Assembly (NCBI GenBank): GCA_036386515.1
Contig: DASVVO010000056.1
Location: forward strand, 1 to 64,000
Length of the DNA: 64,000 nucleotides
Reading direction: 5' to 3'
Origin: JAIVJZ01 sp036386515
GTDB lineage: Bacteria; Acidobacteriota; Blastocatellia; Pyrinomonadales; Pyrinomonadaceae
Part shown: positions 58,087 through 64,000 of the stretch, piece by piece
How positions within the stretch are numbered: position 1 is the stretch's first letter
How the letters are laid out: the number at the start of each line of letters is the position of its first letter
Program-made: the position numbers and the translations under genes
The notes under the pieces: model-generated
The model's database searches: none
Seen by the model: the letters and a program-made list of their open reading frames with translations, nothing else
Told to the model about the DNA's origin: nothing

Positions 58087-58605
58087 CTAATCTTCCATCC
58101 GGTAAATCGTCGCCGGGTCGTCCTCGTGCCTGATCTCGTCGATCTCTTCTTTTTTGCCCGCGCCCATGTAGAGGCGGTTGGGGCAGTTGATGACGATGCC
58201 GGAAACGCTCCCGACGTTGCGGTAGGCGTGAACGACGCCTTTGGGCACGAGCACGGCCTTCGGGTTGTCCGCGCCGACGTAGAGCGTCATCACGTGGTTG
58301 TAGGTTTCCGAATCCGCACGGTTGTCCCAGAGCCGCAGCTTGAAATTCGAGGGGCCGATGAAGACGAAAAAGTCGGCCTGCGCGACGTGCTCGTGCGGCC
58401 CGCGCTGCACGGCCGGTTCGGTCGAGGAGATGTAGCACATCGCCGGGTAATACTCCGCCTCCAATTCGTCGTGGCGGAACAACTCTGCGAGCCAGCCGCG
58501 CTCGTCCACAAACTTGCCGACGGCACGCACCACGACATCGCGTATCTGACCGCGCTTAAATTGCGCGGCGGCGGCGGGCGGCTCGCGCTCAGGCATGGTT
58601 TGCAT
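58087..58605 (-). CDS. RmlC-like cupin, dTDP-sugar 3,5-epimerase family
   Basis: A 172-residue cupin. The double-stranded beta-helix is visible in the pattern RGWLAELFRHDEL, MCYISSTEPAVQRGPHEHVA, FFVFIGPSNFKLRLWDNR and VLVPKGVVHAYRNVG. The sequence fits the dTDP-4-dehydrorhamnose 3,5-epimerase superfamily, though the family's usual H-Y-Q motif is replaced by GPHEHVAQAD, so true RmlC activity is uncertain; an isomerase of the FdtA type is possible. The gene overlaps the nucleotidyltransferase by 17 nt, so both are one translational unit in sugar-nucleotide synthesis. Confidence 0.85.
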   Translation of the reverse strand: MQTMPEREPPAAAAQFKRGQIRDVVVRAVGKFVDERGWLAELFRHDELEAEYYPAMCYISSTEPAVQRGPHEHVAQADFFVFIGPSNFKLRLWDNRADSETYNHVMTLYVGADNPKAVLVPKGVVHAYRNVGSVSGIVINCPNRLYMGAGKKEEIDEIRHEDDPATIYRMED

Positions 58606-59341
58606 TGACTGACTCCATCTTGTTTGCGCCCGTCTGGGCGACGAGTGTGCCGGCGTGCAGCAGGCTCTCGAAGGTGCCCGCGTCCGTCCACCAGCCTTTG
58701 AGTTCGTTCCAAGTCATCTCGCCGCGCTCGATGTAGGCGTTGTTCACGTCGGTGATCTCAAGTTCGCCGCGCTCGGAGGGCTTGAGCGTCTTGATGATCT
58801 CGAAGACCTCGGCATCGTACATGTAGACGCCGATCACGGCGTAGTCGGACTTCGGCGCGCGCGGCTTCTCCTCGATACGCACGACGCGCGAGCCTTCGAG
58901 TTCGGGCACGCCGAAACGCTGCGGGTCGGAGACTTGCTTGAGGAGTATCTTCGCGCCGCCGCCCTGATGCCGGTAGGCGCGCACGGCCTGACAGATGTTG
59001 CGCTCGATGATGTTGTCGCCGAGCACGATGCAGACGGGCGCGCCGTCGGCGAAGTCTTCGCACAGCGAGAGCGCGGCCGCGATGCCGCCCTCGCCTTCCT
59101 GATAGGTGTAGTTGAGATGCTTGAGGCCGAAGGCCTTCCCGTTCTTCAAGAGCTTCAGGAAATCCCCGGCCGAGTTGCCGCCCGTCACGATCATGATGTC
59201 CCTGATCCCGGCGTTCACCAAAGTCTGAATCGGGTAATAGACCATCGGCTGATTATAAACCGGCAGCAAGTGCTTATTCGTCACCGCCGTCAGCGGCAGC
59301 AGACGCGAGCCGAGTCCCCCGGCCAGTACGATTCCTTTCAC
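58589..59341 (-). CDS. Glucose-1-phosphate thymidylyltransferase-like nucleotidyltransferase
   Basis: A 250-residue GT-A-fold nucleotidyltransferase: GIVLAGGLGSRLLPLT, KHLLPVYNQPMVYYPI, LGDNIIERNI, and FESLLHAGTLV. This is the RmlA pattern with small changes (GSR for GTR, NQP for DKP), and it lacks about 40 C-terminal residues of typical RmlA, so it may make a dTDP- or other NDP-sugar. The start is GTG with AAGGAG 7 nt upstream. With the cupin it forms the activated-sugar module of this set. Full RmlB and RmlD partners are not visible nearby. Confidence 0.88.
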   Translation of the reverse strand: MKGIVLAGGLGSRLLPLTAVTNKHLLPVYNQPMVYYPIQTLVNAGIRDIMIVTGGNSAGDFLKLLKNGKAFGLKHLNYTYQEGEGGIAAALSLCEDFADGAPVCIVLGDNIIERNICQAVRAYRHQGGGAKILLKQVSDPQRFGVPELEGSRVVRIEEKPRAPKSDYAVIGVYMYDAEVFEIIKTLKPSERGELEITDVNNAYIERGEMTWNELKGWWTDAGTFESLLHAGTLVAQTGANKMESVNANHA

Positions 59342-59369
59342 GATTACGCTCCTTAACGAATGCGAATTT

Positions 59370-59452
59370 GTCAGTGGTCAGTTGTCAGTGGTCAGTTGTT
59401 CGGTTGAATCTTTAGTAACTAACCCATGAATCACATGCAACTGACCACTGAC
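59370..59452. repeat. Intergenic inverted repeat, GTCAGTGGTCAGTTGTCAGT word family
   Basis: Left array contains GTCAGTGGTCAGTTG twice (59370-59384 and 59384-59398); right arm CAACTGACCACTGAC (59438-59452) pairs perfectly with either. Loop CGGTTGAATCTTTAGTAACT and CATGAATCACATG resembles the loop at 8406-8465. Right end is 10 nt from the amidotransferase stop (59463). Confidence 0.9.
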
Positions 59453-59462
59453 TACTAACCAA

Positions 59463-61346
59463 TCAATCAATAAATCGCTCAAACCATAACTCAAGCATCA
59501 AGAGCGTCCACAACTGGTGGGCGTAGTCTCTCTCGCCGCGCGTGTGGAGTTCGACCATGCGGGCGACGGCTTCGGGTTTGAAGAAGCCGCGTCCGAGAGC
59601 CTTTTCCGAGAGCAGCGTGTCGCGGAGGAATTTTTGCATCTCGCCGCGCAGCCAGTGGCCGATGGGGACGCCGAAGCCCATTTTGCGCCGCTGCAAATTC
59701 TCGGCCGGGAGCAGTTTCGCCAGCACGCGTTTGAGGAGATACTTCGTCGTCAAACCGCGCAGTTTCAGATTCTCCGGCAAACTCGCGGCAAACTCTATCA
59801 CGTGATGATCCAGAAACGGAGAACGCGCTTCGAGCGAGACGGCCATCGAAGCGATGTCCACCTTGACGAGCAGGTCGTTCGGCAGGTAGGTCATCGTGTC
59901 GGCCAGGAGCGAGGCGTCCACCAGCCCCGCGCCGTTGGCGTGCGCGAACCACGGCGCGACGAAATCGGCGGCGTGGTGCGCCCTCATCTCGCGGCGGAAA
60001 TCATCCGTATAGAGCGCGTCTTTGGCGGGCGTGTCGAGCACGCTGACCCAGCGCATGTAGCGTTCGACGGTGGGGAGCGAGGCGGCGTCGAGAAAGCGTT
60101 TGAGGTCGCGGGCGCGGCTGCGGCGCGTCTCCGAAGTGGGATAGAGCGCGACGAGTTGCTTGATCAAGCCTTCGCGCAGGAGGCCGGGCACGCCGCGATA
60201 TTTGCCCGCCAGTTTCATCGCGGCATAGCGTTCGTAACCGGCGAAACACTCGTCGCCGCCGTCGCCGTTCAAAGCGACGGTGACGTGGCGGCGCGTCTCG
60301 CGCGAAACGTAGTAGGTCGGGATCGCGGAGGAGTCGGCGTAAGGCTCGCCGTAGTGCTCGACGAGCGTGGGCAACACTTCCATCGCGTCGGGGCGGACGA
60401 TGAACTCGTGGTGCTCCGCGCCGACGTGTTCGGCGACGCGGCGCGCGTGGTGTAGTTCGCTGAAATCCTGTTCCTCGAAGCCGATGGAGAAAGTCTTGAC
60501 CGGCGTGGACGACACCTCGCTCATCAAGGCGACGACCGCCGACGAATCCACGCCGCCCGAGAGGAACGCGCCGAGCGGCACTTCCGACATCAAGCGCACG
60601 CGCACCGCATCGCGCAAAATCTCGACGGCGCGCTCGCCCGCCTCCTCTTCGTTCATCCGCGTCTTCTGCGAAAAGTCGGGCTGCCAGTAACGCTCGGTCT
60701 TGATCTCGCCGTCGCGCGTGTAGCGCAGGGTGTGGCCGGGTTCGAGTTTGTGTATGTCGCGGTAGGCGGTGAGCGGCGCGGGCACGCACATGAAAGTGAG
60801 GTAGTGATGAATGGCCTCGCGGTTGACCTCGCGGCCGACCTGCGGGTGCCGGAGCAGCGCGCTGAACTCCGAGCCGAAAACCAGCCCTTCACTCACGCGC
60901 GCGTAGAGCAGCGGCTTTTTGCCGACGCGGTCGCGCGCGAGCAACAACTCCTCGGTGCGTTCGTCCCAGACGGCGAAGGCGAACATGCCGCGCAGGTGCT
61001 TCGGGCACTCCGCGCCGTACTCGTCGTAGGCGTGGATGACGACCTCGGTATCGCAGTCGGTGTGAAACTCGTGGCCGAGTTGTTCGAGCCGGGCGCGCAC
61101 TTCTTTGTAGTTGTAGATTTCGCCGTTGAAGACGATCCAGGCGGTGCGGTCGGCGTTGTGCATCGGCTGCTGGCCGCTCTTGAGGTCGATGATGGCGAGG
61201 CGGCGCATGGCGAGGCCGACGCCCGCGCCGTGATAAAAGCCGTCCTCGTCGGGGCCGCGATGGCGAATCGCCTCGCACATCCGCCCGAGCACAGCCTCGT
61301 CAACCGCGCCGCGCCTGCGATCCACAATTCCCACGATCCCGCACAT
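59463..61346 (-). CDS. Asparagine-synthase-like glutamine amidotransferase, third copy
   Basis: A 627-residue enzyme, closest in length to standard AsnB. Cys2 glutaminase (MCGIVGIVDRRRGAVD), RHRGPDEDGFYHG, VFNGEIYNYKEVRARL, MFAFAVWDERT, then LSGGVDSSAVVALMSEV and LNGDGGDECFAGYERYAAM. It resembles glycan-locus amidotransferases (for example WbpS/XrtA types). Whether it makes asparagine or amidates a uronic acid cannot be told. It starts 3 nt before the stop-adjacent neighbour gene at 61350, so it is coupled to the two membrane proteins upstream. Confidence 0.9.
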   Translation of the reverse strand: MCGIVGIVDRRRGAVDEAVLGRMCEAIRHRGPDEDGFYHGAGVGLAMRRLAIIDLKSGQQPMHNADRTAWIVFNGEIYNYKEVRARLEQLGHEFHTDCDTEVVIHAYDEYGAECPKHLRGMFAFAVWDERTEELLLARDRVGKKPLLYARVSEGLVFGSEFSALLRHPQVGREVNREAIHHYLTFMCVPAPLTAYRDIHKLEPGHTLRYTRDGEIKTERYWQPDFSQKTRMNEEEAGERAVEILRDAVRVRLMSEVPLGAFLSGGVDSSAVVALMSEVSSTPVKTFSIGFEEQDFSELHHARRVAEHVGAEHHEFIVRPDAMEVLPTLVEHYGEPYADSSAIPTYYVSRETRRHVTVALNGDGGDECFAGYERYAAMKLAGKYRGVPGLLREGLIKQLVALYPTSETRRSRARDLKRFLDAASLPTVERYMRWVSVLDTPAKDALYTDDFRREMRAHHAADFVAPWFAHANGAGLVDASLLADTMTYLPNDLLVKVDIASMAVSLEARSPFLDHHVIEFAASLPENLKLRGLTTKYLLKRVLAKLLPAENLQRRKMGFGVPIGHWLRGEMQKFLRDTLLSEKALGRGFFKPEAVARMVELHTRGERDYAHQLWTLLMLELWFERFID

Positions 61347-61349
61347 AAT

Positions 61350-62768
61350 TCAGTTGCCCTCCGCCACGCTCGTCACCTGCTTCACCACGCCCGTCGCCTC
61401 CTGCGGCTGCGGCGGCTGTCCCTCAACCTGCGTTTGCCGCCGCCGCCTGCCCATCACCTCTTTGCGCGACGCGATGGCCTGGCGCGCGCGCTCCTCCCGA
61501 CGCTCCTTCATCAGCACGAAGCCGACGGCGACGAAGATGAAATAGAAGATCAACAACTGCGACCGCTGCCGGTAAGCCGTCCCCACGTTCCCCTGAAAAA
61601 TCGAATACGCCAACGTCAACATCGTCGTGAACAGGATGATCGGCAAGGCTTGCCGCAGACGATACTTGAGCGTGAACCACCCGCCCAAGACCAGGAGCGG
61701 AAAGCTGCCCCACCACAACATCATCTCCGGCAACGTGATGCTCTGGCGCAAATTCGCCATCTGCCACGGAAAGGGCGCGAACAACAAGTACATCATGCCG
61801 AGCGGAATCACGCTCAACGCGCCCGACGTTGTCGATACGTCCACGTCTTGAGCGAACCCGGACTGCGCCGACGAGGCCAAATCCTGACGACTTCGTTGCA
61901 CCCGCTCCAGGTTGCCGTAATCTTCGAGCTGCACGCTCGCCTTGCGCAGCACGCCCAGGTAAGTGAACGCCAACCCGACGCAGATGACCATCATCAGTTG
62001 CCGGATGAAACTCTGCGCCGTCAATTGTCGCATGCCGATGACGAAGCCCGCGCCCACCGACACGATCATGATGTAGAAGACGTAAAACCGCATGCTCAAC
62101 AGGCCGAAGAGAGAGAACAGCATCACGGCCACGTATTTCATGCTGAACCGCTCGCCGAGCTTGAGCGTTGTGAGCGTCGTCAGCGTGAGCAGGAACACGA
62201 TGGGAGCATCCTTGAGCGCCTGCGACGACCACAGGATGAGCGACGGGTAGAAGGCCACCAGGAGCGCGGCCACGCGCGCCACGCGCACGTTCTGAAAGAT
62301 GCGCTGGGTGCAGATGTAGATGACGGGCGCGGTGGCCGCGCCCAAGACGGCGTTGAAGAGTTGGACGGCCAGCGAGTTGCGCCCGACGATGGCGTAGATG
62401 GTCGCAACCAGGTACGGCATGCCGAGGAAGTCCTGGATGTTGCCGCGCGTAAATTGCTTGTAATCCATCTGGCCTTGCCAGACGGTCAGGAGGGCATAGC
62501 CGTGCTGGTCGTAGGTCAGGGCGTCGCCGCCGAAAAAGCTTTGCAGGCCGAGGTAGTAAATCGTGGTTCCCAGCAGCACCCTGACCAGCAGCGCGCTGAC
62601 GAACACCTGGAGCAAAAATTCCTTATCGAGATCGGTCTGCCTGATCAGGAAGCAGACGATCACGGCGCAGACGGCGCACAGGAGCACGGCCGTCCCGCCA
62701 TAGGTGGGGATCAGAAAGGGTATGCTGACGAAATAGAGGAACGATAAAGTGGCAAGAAGGCCGTTCAT
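61350..62768 (-). CDS. Multispanning membrane protein, possible GT-C or polymerase-like enzyme
   Basis: A 472-residue protein with about 11-12 hydrophobic helices and a polar basic tail. An early extracytoplasmic loop reads FFGGDALTYDQHGYALL, acidic residues placed as in GT-C enzymes (PMT/ArnT), but no family signature is complete. A paralogue is at 62999-64000, with one tract nearly identical in DNA (61513-61847). Both precede an amidotransferase and activated-sugar genes, suggesting a role in glycan assembly or decoration. The C-terminal Gln/Gly-rich tail is not shared with the paralogue. Confidence 0.8.
   Translation of the reverse strand: MNGLLATLSFLYFVSIPFLIPTYGGTAVLLCAVCAVIVCFLIRQTDLDKEFLLQVFVSALLVRVLLGTTIYYLGLQSFFGGDALTYDQHGYALLTVWQGQMDYKQFTRGNIQDFLGMPYLVATIYAIVGRNSLAVQLFNAVLGAATAPVIYICTQRIFQNVRVARVAALLVAFYPSLILWSSQALKDAPIVFLLTLTTLTTLKLGERFSMKYVAVMLFSLFGLLSMRFYVFYIMIVSVGAGFVIGMRQLTAQSFIRQLMMVICVGLAFTYLGVLRKASVQLEDYGNLERVQRSRQDLASSAQSGFAQDVDVSTTSGALSVIPLGMMYLLFAPFPWQMANLRQSITLPEMMLWWGSFPLLVLGGWFTLKYRLRQALPIILFTTMLTLAYSIFQGNVGTAYRQRSQLLIFYFIFVAVGFVLMKERREERARQAIASRKEVMGRRRRQTQVEGQPPQPQEATGVVKQVTSVAEGN
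61513..61847. repeat. Near-identical tract shared with 63162-63496
   Basis: 335 nt aligned without gaps to 63162-63496 (offset 1649), differing at about nine positions by eye (about 97 percent). Flanking parts of the two genes are clearly less similar, so the tract looks like recent gene conversion. Confidence 0.85.
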
Positions 62769-62998
62769 GGTTTAACCAAACTACAGGGGGCGGCAAGGCT
62801 CTGTGTTCAAATTTGCCGGGAGCCGTGTGCCTCACGGTGTGCCGGAAGGGCGTCCGGTGCGAGGCGTGCGCGCACGCACGCGTCGGAGTCGTAGTGCGGG
62901 ATTAAAGCCTCGCGGTAAAAATCCTCGTGCGTCGAATATCAAACGCGCCTCGCTCCCGATGGCGGCGACAGCGGCCGGGAGCGTCCCGGCGAGTAAAC

Positions 62999-64000
62999 TT
63001 AGAAGCCGATCTTTTCCGACAGGCTACTGGCAATATCTTCCAGTTCCTTCTCCTTGGTGTGCTTCCATTTCTTATAACGCCGGTTGCCTTCGGCCAACTG
63101 CTGCGCCGCCCGTCGCGCCTCCCAGGCTTGGCGCGCGCGTTCCTCTTTGCGTTCGCGCAGGAGCACGAAGCCGACGGCGACGAAGATGAAATAGAAGATC
63201 AACAACTGCGACCGCTGCCGGTAAGCCGTCCCCACGTTCCCCTGAAAGATCGAATACGCCAACGTCAACATCGTCGTGAACAGGATGATCGGCAAGGCTT
63301 GCCGCAGACGGTACTTGAGCGTGAACCACCCGCCCAAGACCAGCAGCGGAAAGCTCCCCCACCACAACATCATCTCCGGCAACGTGATGCTCTGGCGCAA
63401 ATTCGCCATCTGCCACGGAAAGGGCGCGAACAATAAGTACATCATCCCCAAAGGAATCACGCTCAACGCGCCCGACGTTGTCGATACGTCCACGTCCTGC
63501 CCGAAGGCCGATTGCGCCGACGAGGCCAAATCCTGACGGCTGCGCTGCATGGTCTCCAAATTCCCGTACTCGCCGAGCTGCGCGCTGGCCGTGCGCAGCA
63601 CGCCGACGTAAGTCAGCGTCAAGCCGAGCGCGGCCATCACCACGAACTGCCGGCCGAAACTCTGCGCCGTCACGCGTTTCATCCCGATGACGAACGCCCC
63701 CGTGATCGCCGCCGCCACCATGTAGAAAATGTAGAAGCGCAAACTCAACAAGCCGAGCAACGCGACCGCCAGAAACACCCCGTACCTGATGCTCAACCGC
63801 TCGCCCAGCTTCAGCGTCGCCATGATGGCGACGGCGAGCAGCAACACGATGGGAGCGTCCTTGAGCGCCTGCGACGACCAGAGGATGAGCGACGGGTAGA
63901 AGGCCACCAGGAGCGCGGCGATGCGCGCCACGCGCACGTTCTGAAAGATGTGCTGGGCGCAGACGTAGACGACGATGGCCGCCGCCGCACCGCAGATGGC
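62999..64000 (-). CDS. Multispanning membrane protein, paralogue, cut by the right edge
   Basis: The last 334 codons of a protein whose start lies beyond 64000. It parallels the protein at 61350-62768 throughout (shared NVRVARIAALLVAFYPSLIL, SAFGQDVDVSTTSGALSVIP, MANLRQSITLPEMMLWWGSF) but diverges in the C-terminal tail, which here ends KEKELEDIASSLSEKIGF, a possible coiled coil. Function as for the paralogue. The 230-nt gap before the next gene contains no recognisable word-palindrome. Confidence 0.85.
   Translation of the reverse strand, partial: AICGAAAAIVVYVCAQHIFQNVRVARIAALLVAFYPSLILWSSQALKDAPIVLLLAVAIMATLKLGERLSIRYGVFLAVALLGLLSLRFYIFYMVAAAITGAFVIGMKRVTAQSFGRQFVVMAALGLTLTYVGVLRTASAQLGEYGNLETMQRSRQDLASSAQSAFGQDVDVSTTSGALSVIPLGMMYLLFAPFPWQMANLRQSITLPEMMLWWGSFPLLVLGGWFTLKYRLRQALPIILFTTMLTLAYSIFQGNVGTAYRQRSQLLIFYFIFVAVGFVLLRERKEERARQAWEARRAAQQLAEGNRRYKKWKHTKEKELEDIASSLSEKIGF
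63162..63496. repeat. Near-identical tract shared with 61513-61847
   Basis: Second copy of the 335-nt tract; encodes the middle membrane helices of the right-edge paralogue. Confidence 0.85.

Noticed and set aside
62769..62998. Gap between membrane paralogues considered as another word-palindrome
   Set aside because: Only short GC-rich self-complementary bits (GCGTGCGCGCACGC); no long word arms.

Overview
The window is GC-rich and almost entirely coding, with nearly every gene on the minus strand. It carries a large exopolysaccharide locus tied to an exosortase/PEP-CTERM sorting system. A protein ending in the C-terminal domain typical of Solibacter-type proteins (TIGR03437-like), the XrtA-type gene set and the absence of LPS-type genes point to Acidobacteriota; class Blastocatellia is a guess from style. 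No rRNA, tRNA or CRISPR was found.

Layout, from the right edge down the minus strand. (1) 64000-48696: two paralogous membrane proteins, an asparagine-synthase-like amidotransferase, an RmlA-like nucleotidyltransferase, an RmlC-like cupin, a GT4 glycosyltransferase, a sugar-nucleotide epimerase, a WecA-like transferase fused to a FlaA1-type N-terminus, a TPR protein, an O-antigen-ligase-like polymerase and a long-chain acyl-CoA ligase. (2) 48569-46104: a small zinc-finger-like protein (plus strand) and a divergent protein with a possible HTH, separated by 0.9 kb without genes; possible regulators. (3) 45927-19757: a tightly packed set with polymerase, glycosyltransferases, methyltransferases, flippase, CapK-like adenylating enzyme, DUF362 protein, two more amidotransferases, heparinase-like enzyme, AlgD-like GDP-mannose dehydrogenase, DUF218 protein and a beta-propeller-like secreted protein. 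(4) 19696-14861: plus-strand GNAT acetyltransferase and PEP-CTERM protein, then a minus-strand secreted protein preceded by a near-consensus promoter and two c-di-GMP-I (GEMM) riboswitch candidates in tandem. (5) 14634-2056: exosortase, EpsI, PrsT-like TPR lipoprotein, Wzz/GumC, XrtA-type ATPase, BY-kinase, polyprenyl glycosylphosphotransferase, a BrnT/CopG toxin-antitoxin pair with a frameshifted toxin, the outer-membrane export protein and a Ycf48-like protein; then a TPR protein and the first codons of a probable transposase at the left edge.

How it may work together (inference): two initiating transferases (4696-6087 and 53713-55515) and two polymerases suggest two lipid-linked glycans, or one with redundancy. 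AlgD-type chemistry would supply GDP-mannuronate, and three amidotransferases could convert uronic acids to amides. Wzz, kinase, ATPase, PrsT and the export protein form the secretion machine; exosortase and EpsI process the PEP-CTERM protein. c-di-GMP is implied as a controlling signal by the riboswitches.

The most unusual non-coding structure is a set of nine inverted repeats built from short repeated words, lying between co-directional genes. Two groups of three share loop sequence and orientation, and several overlap start or stop codons.
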